DNA of 64,000 nucleotides. Origin: Actinomycetes bacterium. Lineage in GTDB: Bacteria > Actinomycetota > Actinomycetes > Streptosporangiales > Streptosporangiaceae. The stretch's first letter is position 1; each line of letters opens with the position of its first letter. The stretch lies in contig JAJYTD010000011.1 of assembly GCA_021793235.1 (NCBI GenBank), positions 47,692 through 111,691 on the forward strand, given 5' to 3'. The position numbers and the translations under genes are program-made. Positions 26,474 to 36,033 of this stretch are shown piece after piece. Below the pieces are notes generated by a model, which worked only from the letters and a program-made list of their open reading frames with translations, made no database searches and had not been told where the DNA came from.

Positions 26474-28696
26474 TCACGATCGATGGGCTCCACATCCCGG
26501 CCCTTCATCCGATCCGGTGAGTCGGCTCTCGATCTCGCGGGCGCGCGGGCTGCCTCCCGAACGGTAGATCTCCAAGGCGCGCACGAGGTGGGGGCGCGCC
26601 TCTGTGCCGAGCCCGAGTGATTGGAGTACTTCGGCGAGGGCTTCGCGGGCGTCGGCCTCGTAGTAGGCGTGGCCGCCCGCGGACAGGGCGTGGACCGCGT
26701 CGTTCAGCGCGGCGGAGGCCTCCGCGGCGCGCCCGTCCCGGAAGCGGGCCCGCCCCAGGCTCGCCTGCGCCCGGGCGGCCATGCGCTCGTCGGGCTCCGG
26801 CAGCGCGCGGAAGCGGTCCAGCGCATCGGCCAGTTCGGTACAGGCCGCCGCATGGTCTCCGGCGGCGTCACGGGAGCAGCCGCGGAAGTAGACGGCCAGA
26901 GCAGCGCCCCGCGGCCCGTTGCGTTCGTCCCCGGAGCTCTCGCACAGCCGCTGCGCGCGGTCGTAGGCGGCGATGGCCTGTTCCGGGGCCACCTGGTCGA
27001 GGTAGCGTCCGCGGAACTCGTGCACCGACGCTTCGAGCATCGCGTCGCCGGTGCCCTCGACCACCTCCAGGGCGCGTTCGAGTTGGTCTTCGGCCCGGTC
27101 GATCGCCCCCAGGTCGGTCAGCGGGCGCGAGACGAGCGAGCGCAGCCGGGCCTCGGCCCGCGCCTCGCCCTCGATACGGGCCGAGTCCGCTCCGGCGGTC
27201 CCGGTTTCGACCCAGTCGTTCAGATAGCGGATGTTGAGGTACAGCGCCGTGGCGGCCTCCGCCAGCCGCCAGGCGTGCCCGTGCAGCCCTTCCCGGGCCG
27301 CGGCGCGCACCGCGGCCACGAGCGTCTCCCGTTCCTCGGCCAAGCGGTGCAGCGCGCGGCTGCCGTCCCCATCGAACGGGTCGGTGCGCCCCCGCGTCAG
27401 CGCGTCGATGTCAACGACGCGGGTGCGGGTGCCCATGACGGCACGGTCGGCGAACGCCACTACGGCCAGGAAGTGGTCGAGCCCGCGGCGCAACCGGTCG
27501 CTCCGCTGGTGGGCGGTGTCCTCGCGTTCGGCGCGGTCGCGGGCGTCCAGTCGGATGAGCGCGTGCCGGAAGCGGTAGCGCCGCGCCCCGCGGGCTTCGA
27601 CCAGTTCGACCAGATTGGCGTCGGCCAGTTCCCGCAGCAGCGGCCCCACGTCCTCGCCGGTTCCCAGCAGGACCGCCGCGAGCCCGTTGTCGACGTGTGT
27701 CCCCGGCCAGGCGCCCAGTGCCCGGTACAGCACGGCGGCCGACGCGGACAGCCTCCGGTAGGAGAGGCCGAAGGTCGCCGACAGGGTCAGGTGCTCGCCG
27801 ACCCCCATGCCGGCCAGTCGGCGCTTCTCGTCCCGCAGTTCCTCGGCCAAGGCGCGCACGTCGCCCTTTGGCTGGCGGCGCAGCCGCGCGGCCACCATCA
27901 CGATGGCCAGCGGCAGCCCTTCGCATGCCGCGACGAGGCGCCCGACCGCGTCCTGTCCGCCCGGTTGGTCCTGTCCGCGCGGCTCCTCTGGCACGATCCG
28001 CGGTCCGCACAGTTTCCGCAGCAGTTCCCGGCCGGCCTCTGCGGTGAGGGGTTCAAGGGTGAACGAACGCGCGCCCTCCTCCGACCATTCGAGCTCGGCG
28101 AGTGAGGGGCCGTCGCCCGCGGCCAGCAGCGCGCTGCCCGGACCGGTGGGGATCAGCGGCCGGATCTGTGCCGCGTCCTCGGCCCCCTCGATGACGACGA
28201 GCATGGCGGAGTGCGCGCTGCGCGTGCGGAACTCGGCGACCCGCTCCGCATAGGTCGGGGGCAGGTAGCGGTCGGCGATACCGAGGGACCGCAGGAAGGA
28301 GGTGACCGCCAGGTCGGGGTCGGCGCGTTCGGCGGCGTGCCTGCGCGGGAACTCGAAGTAGAACTGCCCTCCGGGGAAGCGGTCGCGGAACAGCGCCGAC
28401 CCCTGGCGGAGGAACGCGCTCTTGCCGATGCCGCGGGGGCCTTCGCAGATGAGCACGCGCGTCCCGCCGGCGGTTCCCAGGACCGCGTGGAGATCGGCGA
28501 GTTCGGTATCGCGGTTGACGAAGGAGGTCGGCGCCGCCGGAACCTGCCAGGGCACACTGGGCGGGCCGCCGCCGATGGTGACATCGCCGCCGACGTCGCG
28601 GAACATCAGTACGGATTCACCGCTGCCGGAAAAAGTGTTGTGCGTTTCGCCCGCACCGCCTTCGGTTCCGGGCGCGGGCTTCTCGTTGTGCACCAT
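26474..28696 (-). CDS. STAND (NB-ARC-like) ATPase with TPR repeats
   Basis: 740 residues. Residues 18-44 (HNTFSGSGESVL, FRDVGGDVTIGG) are the short repeated-turn tag that precedes the ATPase in many actinomycete conflict proteins. The P-loop is GPRGIGKS at 86-93 and the Walker B region is MLVVIEGAED. EGLPLAIVMVAARLRRQP is the GLPLA motif of NB-ARC/AfsR proteins. From about residue 460 the chain becomes TPR-like helical pairs (GDHAAACTELADALDRFRAL, REALAEVLQSLGLGTEARPH). Such proteins are ligand-triggered switches in signalling or defence. The effector is not obvious. ATG 28696 has AGGAGG five bases upstream. It is divergent from the VWA gene. Confidence 0.82.
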   Translation of the reverse strand: MVHNEKPAPGTEGGAGETHNTFSGSGESVLMFRDVGGDVTIGGGPPSVPWQVPAAPTSFVNRDTELADLHAVLGTAGGTRVLICEGPRGIGKSAFLRQGSALFRDRFPGGQFYFEFPRRHAAERADPDLAVTSFLRSLGIADRYLPPTYAERVAEFRTRSAHSAMLVVIEGAEDAAQIRPLIPTGPGSALLAAGDGPSLAELEWSEEGARSFTLEPLTAEAGRELLRKLCGPRIVPEEPRGQDQPGGQDAVGRLVAACEGLPLAIVMVAARLRRQPKGDVRALAEELRDEKRRLAGMGVGEHLTLSATFGLSYRRLSASAAVLYRALGAWPGTHVDNGLAAVLLGTGEDVGPLLRELADANLVELVEARGARRYRFRHALIRLDARDRAEREDTAHQRSDRLRRGLDHFLAVVAFADRAVMGTRTRVVDIDALTRGRTDPFDGDGSRALHRLAEERETLVAAVRAAAREGLHGHAWRLAEAATALYLNIRYLNDWVETGTAGADSARIEGEARAEARLRSLVSRPLTDLGAIDRAEDQLERALEVVEGTGDAMLEASVHEFRGRYLDQVAPEQAIAAYDRAQRLCESSGDERNGPRGAALAVYFRGCSRDAAGDHAAACTELADALDRFRALPEPDERMAARAQASLGRARFRDGRAAEASAALNDAVHALSAGGHAYYEADAREALAEVLQSLGLGTEARPHLVRALEIYRSGGSPRAREIESRLTGSDEGPGCGAHRS

Positions 28697-28849
28697 CCGT
28701 CCTCCTGCGCGGGGGTCGTCCACAGGAAAGCTCGATCACCGCCACCGTACGGGAAACCGATGCGGCGCATACCCGATAGAGAAAGTGGCTCCGGCTTCTG
28801 GGAGACGGCATGCTTTAGACACACCTGCCCCCGACCCGAGGAGCCCCCC

Positions 28850-30214
28850 GTGCACGTGTCCTCACTGCTCGACGTCGACGCCATCCCCGTGGAGTCCGCC
28901 GGGGCGGTGACCATCCTCCTCGACATCACCGCACCGGAGAACCCCGCGTCCGACCGGCCGCCCGCCACACTGCAGATCGTTGTGGACCGCAGCGGCTCAA
29001 TGGCGGGAAGCCGCCTGTCCGGGGCCGTGCGCGCGCTGCTGGACTTGGTGGACCGGCTCGATCCCACCGACAACTTCGGGCTGGTCACCTTCGACCACGA
29101 AGCCCGCGTGGAGGTTCCGGCCGGCCCCCTCACCGACAAGGCGAACGCCAAACGCCGCATCAGCGCCCTGCGGCCCGGCGGCAGTACGGACCTCTCCAGT
29201 GGCCTGCTGCGCGGGATCCAGGAGGCCAGGCGCGCCTCCCGCGACCGCGGCGCCACACTGCTGCTGATCTCGGACGGGCACGCCAACCAGGGCATCACCG
29301 ACCACGGGCGGCTGGCGGGCTGCGCGCGCTCGGCCTACGAGCACGGGGTGTCGACGACGACCCTCGGCTACGGCCTGGGCTACGACGAGGAACTCCTGGG
29401 CGCGATCGCCGACGGCGGTACCGGTAGCGCGCTGTTCGCGGAGGAGCCCGACACCGCCGGTGCGCTCATCGCGGGCGAGGTCGACAACCTGCTCGCCAAG
29501 ACGGCCCAGGCCGCTTCTCTGCGGATCACCCCGACCAGCGCCGCACACTCGGCTCTGGTCATCGGCGAGCTCCCCTCGACCCGGTTGGACGATGGGACGG
29601 TCATGGTGGAGCTCGGCGACTTCCACGCCGGCGAGCAGCGGCGGCTGCTGCTGCGTGTCGAGGTCCCGGCCGTCGCCGACCTCGGGCCGGCCCAGGTGGC
29701 CTCGGTCGAGATCACCTACGTGGACCCCGCGTCACTGACGTCCCACACGGTCTCACTGCCGATCTCGGTCAACGTGGTCTCCGGGGACGCGGCCGCCGCC
29801 CACCTTTCCAACCCGACCGTGCGCACCGAACTCGCCTACCAGCAAGCCCAGACGGCCAAGCGGAAGGCGGCCGAAGCCCTGCAGAGCGGAGACCGGGAAA
29901 CGGCCGCGGCCAAACTGGACGAGGCGCGCGGCAGGCTCGCCGCGCAGCGGCCGGACGCACCCGCGGACATGCGTGACGATGTCGACGCCCAGATCACCGA
30001 ACTCGGGGACCTCGCCGAGCGCGCCCGCCGCGACAGCATGAGCCGGGTGTCCAAGGCCGCCTTCTCCAGCCAGCACATGGCCAGCCGCAAACGCGGCCGC
30101 CAGCAGCAGTCCGCCGACGGCACCCCTGGCCCCTGGACCGACCGGGACCGGCAGGACCGGCAGGACCAGCAGGGCCAGCAGGGCCAGCAGGATCGCCGGG
30201 ACCAGCGGGGGTAG
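28850..30214 (+). CDS. VWA-domain protein
   Basis: 454 residues. After a short beta-rich start, the von Willebrand A domain begins at LQIVVDRSGSMAGSRL (46-54, the DxSxS metal site), continues with ALRPGGSTDLSSGL (the conserved Thr) and LLLISDGHANQG (the distal Asp). A beta-sandwich region (SLRITPTSAAHSALVI, EVPAVADLGPAQVASVEITYVDP) and a helical C-terminus follow, ending in a Gln/Asp/Arg-rich tail of DRQDQQGQQ repeats. There is no signal peptide, so it is a cytoplasmic metal-dependent binding protein. GTG 28850 has GAGGAG upstream. Divergence from the STAND ATPase gene suggests a functional link. Confidence 0.85.
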   Translation: MHVSSLLDVDAIPVESAGAVTILLDITAPENPASDRPPATLQIVVDRSGSMAGSRLSGAVRALLDLVDRLDPTDNFGLVTFDHEARVEVPAGPLTDKANAKRRISALRPGGSTDLSSGLLRGIQEARRASRDRGATLLLISDGHANQGITDHGRLAGCARSAYEHGVSTTTLGYGLGYDEELLGAIADGGTGSALFAEEPDTAGALIAGEVDNLLAKTAQAASLRITPTSAAHSALVIGELPSTRLDDGTVMVELGDFHAGEQRRLLLRVEVPAVADLGPAQVASVEITYVDPASLTSHTVSLPISVNVVSGDAAAAHLSNPTVRTELAYQQAQTAKRKAAEALQSGDRETAAAKLDEARGRLAAQRPDAPADMRDDVDAQITELGDLAERARRDSMSRVSKAAFSSQHMASRKRGRQQQSADGTPGPWTDRDRQDRQDQQGQQGQQDRRDQRG

Positions 30215-30311
30215 GCGGAACCGTCCTCGTCCCCTCACCGGCCTGGTCTGAACTAGAGTTCAACAGAACTTTTCAATCGCAAACCACACATAACGGCGAG
30301 CAGGGACGGTA

Positions 30312-31868
30312 ATGGGGCAGGACGGTCGGACGGATACGGGCACGGGCACCGGATCGGGCACCGGTCCGGGTACCCCCGCACCCCAAGAAGAGGCTCCGGG
30401 CATCGACCCGGAACGGCTGCGCGTCTGCATCGAGGTGCTCGCCGAACTGGACGACCTGCCCGTGGAGCATCCCGACGCCGTCGCGGTGCGGCGTGCCACC
30501 GCCAAGGTCTTCAAAAACGTAAAGCTGCGCCGCCGCAAAGAGCGCCAGGCCGCGGCCGTCGCCGCCGACGCCGCCGTCATCGCGGCCACCGCCACGGGAG
30601 CACCCGACCGCATCGACGACGAGACCAGCGGCATCGCCCTGGAACCGGGAACGGCCGGCCCCACAGCGGGCCGGTACCAGCGGCCCCGCGGCTGCTATGT
30701 CTGCAAGCAGCGCTACCGCGAGGTGGACGCGTTCTACCACCAGCTCTGCCCCTCCTGTGCAGCGGAGAACCGGAGTCGGCGCGAGGCCCGCACCGACCTC
30801 ACCGGCCGACGTGCGCTGCTCACCGGCGGCCGGGCCAAGATCGGCATGTACATCGCGCTGCGGCTGCTGCGCGACGGCGCGCACACCACGATCACCACCC
30901 GGTTCCCCAACGACGCGGTGCGCCGGTTCACCGCGATGCCGGACTCCGCGGACTGGCTGCACCGGCTGCGGATCGTCGGTATCGACCTGCGCGACCCGGC
31001 GCAGGTCGTCTCGCTGGCCGACTCGGTGAGCGCGCAGGGCCCTCTGGACATCCTGATCAACAACGCGGCCCAGACCGTTCGCCGCTCCCCCGGCTCCTAC
31101 GCCCGGCTGATCGAGGCCGAGTCGAGCCCTCTGCCACCCGGCCCCCTGCCCGAGGTGGTCTCCTTCGGTGCCGTGGGCGGCTCTGACGGCCTCGCCAGCG
31201 GGTCCTTCCCGCGCGCCCTTCCCGATTCCGCGGATGCCCCGGCTCCTTCCCCGGGCTCTGCCGCGGGCGCCCCGATCACCCCGCACGCACTCACCGCCCT
31301 GGCCCTGACCGTCGGCTCGGCCTCGCCTGAGCGGGTCGCGGCGGGCTCTGCCATCGACGCCGGCGGGCTGGTCCCCGACCTCGCCCCGGTGAACAGCTGG
31401 ACCCAGCGGGTCCACGAGGTGGACCCGATCGAACTCCTCGAAGTGCAGCTGTGCAACGTGACCGCACCATTCATCCTGGTGAGCCGGTTGCGTCCGACAA
31501 TGGCCGCCTCCCCCGCCCGCCGCACGTACATCGTCAACGTGTCCGCGATGGAGGGCCAGTTCGGCCGCCGCTACAAGGGCCCCGGCCACCCGCACACCAA
31601 CATGGCCAAGGCCGCCCTCAACATGCTGACCCGCACCAGCGCCCAGGAGATGCTGACCGACGGCATCCTCATGACCAGCGTCGACACCGGGTGGATCACC
31701 GACGAGCGCCCGCACCCGGAGAAGATGCGCCTGGCCGAGGCCGGCTTCCGCGCCCCGCTCGACCTGGTGGACGGCGCCGCCCGCGTCTATGACCCCATCG
31801 TCCGCGGCGAGCAGGGCGAGGACCTCTACAACTGCTTCCTCAAGGACTACCGCCCCATGAATTGGTGA
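30312..31868 (+). CDS. Atypical SDR oxidoreductase-like protein with N-terminal zinc ribbon
   Basis: 518 residues. A Gly/Thr-rich tail and a helical region precede a four-cysteine ribbon, Cys128, 131, 146 and 149 (CYVC...LCPSC). The SDR domain then starts at DLTGRRALLTGGRAKIGMYIALRLL, with LDILINNAAQTVRR and VNVSAMEG in the expected order. The nucleotide loop is TGGRAKIG, with Lys in place of a glycine. The catalytic YxxxK reads TNMAK, so the tyrosine is missing although the Ser and Lys are present. About 100 residues of Pro/Ala/Ser-rich sequence are inserted after the NNAA motif. It may bind a nucleotide without acting as a dehydrogenase. Confidence 0.75.
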   Translation: MGQDGRTDTGTGTGSGTGPGTPAPQEEAPGIDPERLRVCIEVLAELDDLPVEHPDAVAVRRATAKVFKNVKLRRRKERQAAAVAADAAVIAATATGAPDRIDDETSGIALEPGTAGPTAGRYQRPRGCYVCKQRYREVDAFYHQLCPSCAAENRSRREARTDLTGRRALLTGGRAKIGMYIALRLLRDGAHTTITTRFPNDAVRRFTAMPDSADWLHRLRIVGIDLRDPAQVVSLADSVSAQGPLDILINNAAQTVRRSPGSYARLIEAESSPLPPGPLPEVVSFGAVGGSDGLASGSFPRALPDSADAPAPSPGSAAGAPITPHALTALALTVGSASPERVAAGSAIDAGGLVPDLAPVNSWTQRVHEVDPIELLEVQLCNVTAPFILVSRLRPTMAASPARRTYIVNVSAMEGQFGRRYKGPGHPHTNMAKAALNMLTRTSAQEMLTDGILMTSVDTGWITDERPHPEKMRLAEAGFRAPLDLVDGAARVYDPIVRGEQGEDLYNCFLKDYRPMNW

Positions 31869-31956
31869 CCGCCGGAGCGTAGGCCCAAGCCGCACGGTGC
31901 CGCACGGCTGGCCTGTCTCCTGTCACGTCGGCTGGCCGACGCCGCGCACGCGAAAA

Positions 31957-31989
31957 CCCCGCCTCCCGAGGAGTACCCGGGAGACGGGG
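31957..31989. terminator. Bidirectional hairpin terminator
   Basis: Arms of about 12 bp, CCCCGCCTCCCG and CGGGAGACGGGG with one wobble, separated by about 9 bases and preceded by AAAA. It lies between the convergent SDR-like and BCCT genes, so it serves both. Confidence 0.8.
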
Positions 31990-31998
31990 TGTCCGGTC

Positions 31999-33690
31999 TC
32001 AGGCTTCGACAGGGGGCCGGTCGCCGTCCGGTTCCGCGGACTCCGACTCGATCTCCTCCGTCTTCTCCGTCTTCTCCTCCTTGTCCTTATGCCGCAGTTC
32101 CTCGTTGCCTGGCACGTCGGGATCCTTGCGGAGAGCAGTGACCAGCGAGGCCATCATGAGGAAGGACATGATGAAGAACGGTAGCCCCACCACGGTGATG
32201 ACCTCGGCAAGAGCGTCCAGGGCGGCCGCCCCGGCACCGCCGACCAGTGCGAGCGCCACCAGGCCGCCCAGCACCGCCCAGAAGACGCGCTGGCGCGTCG
32301 GGGGCAGCTGGTCCTGCTCGCCGTTGCACATCATGTCCACGACCAGGGCGGCGGAGTCGGCCGAGGTGATGAAGAAGATCGCCACGATGACCACGGACAC
32401 CACGGCGATGGCGGTAGCGATGGTGGCGGGTACCGGGAACGCCTCCAGGAAGGCGAACAGCGCGCCGGGGACGTCGCCCTCGTCAACGACCGGGGTGACC
32501 AGCGCCCCCGGGTCGTTCCGTTCGATGTCGAAGGAGGCCAGTCCGAAGACGCTGAACCAGAACACGCTGAACAGGGCGGGCAGCCCCAGCACACCGAACA
32601 CGAACTGCCGGATGGTGCGCCCCTTGGAGATGCGGGCGACGAAGATCCCGATGAACGGGGCCCACGTGATGGTCCAGGCCCAGTAGAACACCGTCCAGCC
32701 GTCCTGCCACCCGGTGTCGGCGTAGGCGTCGTTCCAGAGGCCGAGCGAGACGATCCTGCTGGCGTAGTCGCCTGCCTGCTCGACCGTCCCCTTGATCAGG
32801 AACAGTGTCGGCCCGGCGAAGAACACGAAGATCAGCAGCCCCACCGCCATCACGATGTTGATGGTGGAGAGCCGCTTGATGCCCTTGTCCAGGCCGAGCC
32901 ACACCGACGTGATGGCTATCGCGGTGATGACCGCGATGATGAGGAGCTGGTTGACCAGGGTGACCGGGTTGTCGGGGTCGGTGGGAAGACCGAACAGATG
33001 GGCCAGGCCGCTGTTGATCTGCGCCGATCCCAGACCGACGGAGACGGAGAGGCCGAGCAGCGTTCCCAGGATCACGGTGACATCGATGGTCTTGCCGATG
33101 GGGCCGTGGATCCGCTCACCGAGGAACGGGTAGAAGATCGAGCTGACCCGCATCGGCAGCTTGCGCTTGAAGATGAAGTAGGCGAAGGCGAGCGAGGGGA
33201 CGGTGAAGATCGCCCAGGTGTGCAGGGCGAAATGGTAGTTGGCAAAGGTGATCGCCTGCTTGGCCGCCTCGGGGGTCTGGGCGAACTCTTCGGTGGTGGT
33301 ACCGAAGGGCGCCTGCGGCGGGTTGGCGTAGTGGTTGATCGGTTCCGCCACGCCCCAGAACATCAGGATGGTGCCGATCCCGGCGGCGAAGAGCATCGCG
33401 AACCAGGCCCAGGTGTTGTACTCAGGCCGGGAGTCGGGGCCGCCCAGCCGGACATGGCCGTATCGGCTCAGCGCGATCCAGATCAAAAACCCGAGGAAGG
33501 CGGTGACCCCGAAGATGTAGAACCAACTGAGGGACGAGAGGATGGCGCCCGTCATCCTGCTGAAGACCGTGTTCACCTCTTCGGTGAACAGAATCGTTCC
33601 GACGACGAACACGATCGCCAGCAGTGCGGAGACGAAGAATATCTGCGGATTCGTACGCAGCCCGAGTTTGCGGGCGAAATTTTCTAGCAT
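31999..33690 (-). CDS. BCCT-family betaine/choline/carnitine transporter
   Basis: 563 residues with twelve predicted membrane segments. Sodium- or proton-coupled uptake of quaternary ammonium osmolytes. Family markers are the TM4-like GIGTILMFWGVAEPINHY and the signature loop VFYWAWTITWAPFIGIFVARISKGRTIRQFV, whose Trp residues line the substrate box. The last 40 residues are strongly charged (KDKEEKTEKTEEIESESAEPDGD), like the C-terminal osmosensing tails of BetP-type carriers. ATG 33690 is the family start (ENFARKLGLRTNPQIF). It is a single-gene unit ending at the shared terminator. Confidence 0.93.
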   Translation of the reverse strand: MLENFARKLGLRTNPQIFFVSALLAIVFVVGTILFTEEVNTVFSRMTGAILSSLSWFYIFGVTAFLGFLIWIALSRYGHVRLGGPDSRPEYNTWAWFAMLFAAGIGTILMFWGVAEPINHYANPPQAPFGTTTEEFAQTPEAAKQAITFANYHFALHTWAIFTVPSLAFAYFIFKRKLPMRVSSIFYPFLGERIHGPIGKTIDVTVILGTLLGLSVSVGLGSAQINSGLAHLFGLPTDPDNPVTLVNQLLIIAVITAIAITSVWLGLDKGIKRLSTINIVMAVGLLIFVFFAGPTLFLIKGTVEQAGDYASRIVSLGLWNDAYADTGWQDGWTVFYWAWTITWAPFIGIFVARISKGRTIRQFVFGVLGLPALFSVFWFSVFGLASFDIERNDPGALVTPVVDEGDVPGALFAFLEAFPVPATIATAIAVVSVVIVAIFFITSADSAALVVDMMCNGEQDQLPPTRQRVFWAVLGGLVALALVGGAGAAALDALAEVITVVGLPFFIMSFLMMASLVTALRKDPDVPGNEELRHKDKEEKTEKTEEIESESAEPDGDRPPVEA

Positions 33691-34591
33691 TGAGGCTTCC
33701 GGTCAGTGGTCTGGCGGCTGGTAACCCTTCCGACTCCCCCTGCTGGTGCCACATTCTCCTGCCTAGCCGGTAGTGGACGCCGATATCTGTCTTCCATCAT
33801 ATGTCCCGCTCGTTTTCTACGGGGAGCCCAAGTGGATCCGTGCTGATGGGCCGGCCAGCTCTCCTTTACCCGACACGCACGGAAAACGAGTCCGGAACTC
33901 GGGATAGAGCGGGAGATTAGTGGCGACAGAGTCCAACTGTCAATGAATTACACTGTTGCGGCATCGAGATTTGTTCGAGACGTCTTCCTGAATATTGCCC
34001 AGAAAGGAAATTATCTACTCTCCCGTGGCTGCATCGAAACCTTTCTGAGACCTTCCGGTTAAGTGGCATCCGCAAATAAGGATTGATCGGAGCCTTATTC
34101 CGTGGTACGAACCGACCCTTACCCAGGCCCTCGGCACCCCGCACATCGGAGGGCACATCGGGGTGTGGGTATGTCCGGTTCCGGCCAGAATTCGGCGGCA
34201 TAGCGGAAAGGGGCCGCGACCTCTGCACCCCTACCAGCGGAGAACGGGTGCGCGTTGCCACAGAGGGCATCCGCCCCCAGCGCAAGGAGGGCAACGAGGC
34301 CGCAAGCCTCAGTACAGTGACATATGTCACTATTTCTGTGTTCTGCTGAAGCGCGGAGGTCGTCAGGGCCGTGCGTGTCACTGCGGACACGGGCAAAACC
34401 CGCCCCCGGTCGGCTCGGGGGTATCCGGAGCCGCCGGCGTGGCCGCGCCCTGGACACGGCAGGCCACAGCATCGCCCGGGTGCCCAGGGGCACATCGTGG
34501 GCTCGCCCGGCTTTTCACCCGATCCACCCGCGAACAACGAAAAACCAGTGGCGTCCGGGATATACCGGCCGCTATGTTCTGCGGCGTGAAC
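33691..34591. other. Long intergenic region (about 900 bp)
   Basis: Lies between two divergent genes. Frames in it lack coding bias and recognisable protein text. G+C is lower than in neighbouring genes, especially at 33760-34080. The one clear element is the 14-bp palindrome at 34317-34330. A small RNA or a lost gene cannot be excluded. Confidence 0.45.
34317..34330. promoter_or_regulatory. Perfect palindrome GTGACATATGTCAC
   Basis: 14-bp perfect palindrome in an otherwise featureless gap, followed by an AT-rich TATTTCTGTGTTC. It lies 262 bp upstream of the DIP1984-like gene. It looks like a dimeric regulator site; no regulator gene is next to it. Confidence 0.4.
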
Positions 34592-35248
34592 ATGACGCTC
34601 GGAGACGCCTTCAACCGCCGCAAGAAGCTCTCCTCGGACCTGCAAAGCTGGATCAACCGGCTGAACCTGGCGGGAGCCGAACGGCGGAGCTACCGCACCG
34701 CCTCCCTGGAGGGCGAGGACGCCTACCGGCCGGAACCCGGAACGGACAAGGCCACCGCGCGTGCCTACACCGTGCAGGAGTGCCGGGAGCGCATCGCCGC
34801 GATCCTCGCCGAGGACGAGGAGCTCGCGCTGCGCATCTCGCGCACCAACCAGCAGGCGCGCGCCGAGATCGAGGACCTCGATGGGCGGGTTCGGGTACTG
34901 TCGATCCCCGAACTTCTGGTGCTCAAGGACGACACCATTCCCAAGCTGGAGCAGGCCGCCCGCGCCGTCCCCCTGCGCGCCGACAACGTCGGCGTCTACG
35001 AGACCGGGGAGGACTGGATCCGCTACCGCGCCGTCAAGCGGGTGGAGCGCAAGCGCGAGTCGTTCAGCGACAAGGGCCTCAAGATCGAGGAGATCGAGCT
35101 GCTCGGCTACGACGTCGCCGAAGTCACCGACTACGGTGTGCCGCGCCGCGAGCAGTGGGATGAGATCGACCGGATCGCCGACTACGCCCAGCGCGTCAAG
35201 CAGGCGATCAACCGGGCCAACAAGACGGAGCTGGCCGACCTGGACTGA
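34592..35248 (+). CDS. DIP1984-family protein
   Basis: 218 residues, all-helical and highly charged, matching the family text: an N-terminal TLGDAFNRRKKLSSDLQSWINRLNLA, the centre ISRTNQQARAEIEDLDGRVRVLSIPELLVLKDDTI, and a C-terminal helix DEIDRIADYAQRVKQAINRANKTELADLD. The biochemical function of this family is not known to me. There is no signal peptide. Starts at 34574 (ATG) or 34586 (GTG) are also open; ATG 34592 matches the usual N-terminus. It stands alone. Confidence 0.78.
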   Translation: MTLGDAFNRRKKLSSDLQSWINRLNLAGAERRSYRTASLEGEDAYRPEPGTDKATARAYTVQECRERIAAILAEDEELALRISRTNQQARAEIEDLDGRVRVLSIPELLVLKDDTIPKLEQAARAVPLRADNVGVYETGEDWIRYRAVKRVERKRESFSDKGLKIEEIELLGYDVAEVTDYGVPRREQWDEIDRIADYAQRVKQAINRANKTELADLD

Positions 35249-36033
35249 CCTTCCGCGACGGAAGGTCCCACAGACAGCGGGGCCGGGGCACCAAAGTGTC
35301 GGTTGTAGCAGGTAACGGAGTAGACCGCATACGGGCCTATCCGCCTACCACGCACTGAGCAGGTGTGTTCGTTGTACACAGGTACGTCCGCGGTGCGGCC
35401 ACCGCGCGTAGCAGGTCATCGAGCAGCAGGTCACCGGTAACAGGTACCACCACCTCTCAAGGGTTCCACACACCCTGGCGAGCCCCGGTTCCCGCCCTAT
35501 CTCCGGCCGATCGCGGGCCGGTCCGGTTCAGCCGTCGGTCTCGCGCACCAGCTCGCCGTCTTCGCCGTAGCGTTCAAGCCTGAAGGCCAGGCCGAACCCG
35601 GTCAGCAGCGCTGCGAGGTCGTCGAAGCGCCGGGGATCGACGGCACCGCTGATCAGGGTGGTGGTGGCGTCGGTCGGCCCCACCTCCACCTCGTACCAGC
35701 CGGCTCCGAGCTCGCAGGAACACCGGGACGCCGCCCTGGCGGTCCGCCCGCGCTGGTGAGCATCTCGGCCACCGATGACGGCTCAGGGGCTCCCCGGAGG
35801 ATGCCGTACACGTTGTTGTCGCCGAGCCCTGCCCAGGCGGGATCGGGCCGACGGCCGTCCGGCCGCGCAGCCCCCATTCTGGGGCACCGGCGTGATATCA
35901 ATCGGGACGAGTACGCCTGGGCAAAGGGCGTCCGCCCGAGATCGACACGGCGGGGGCACCCGCCCCTTCCCCAGCGGCCCGGCGACCGATAACAAGGGGT
36001 GTCGGTATCCGGCCCCCGTTTTGGAGCTTCCCC
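35249..36033. other. Intergenic region with CAGGT cluster and a gene remnant
   Basis: 785 bp. CAGGT occurs six times on one strand between 35309 and 35445 (35309, 35360, 35379, 35412, 35427, 35441), mostly as GCAGGT or ACAGGT. The stretch 35528-35760 shows remnant-like coding text on the minus strand (listed). Nothing definite is visible in 35760-36033. Confidence 0.45.
35528..35760 (-). pseudogene. Possible remnant of a small gene
   Basis: On the minus strand the 3' part reads CELGAGWYEVEVGPTDATTT and LISGAVDPRRFDDLAALLTG, then a C-terminus LERYGEDGELVRETDG and a stop at 35528. This looks like real protein with good codon bias. No start with a ribosome-binding site exists in this frame. Upstream text in another frame (VYGILRGAPEPSSVAEMLTSAG) looks like the continuation, which suggests a frameshift near 35730. 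GTG codons inside the frame could give a ~54-residue product. The family is unknown. Confidence 0.35.

Noticed and set aside
35280..35460. tRNA or structured RNA gene
   Set aside because: No cloverleaf or CCA end could be drawn; only the CAGGT repeats stand out.
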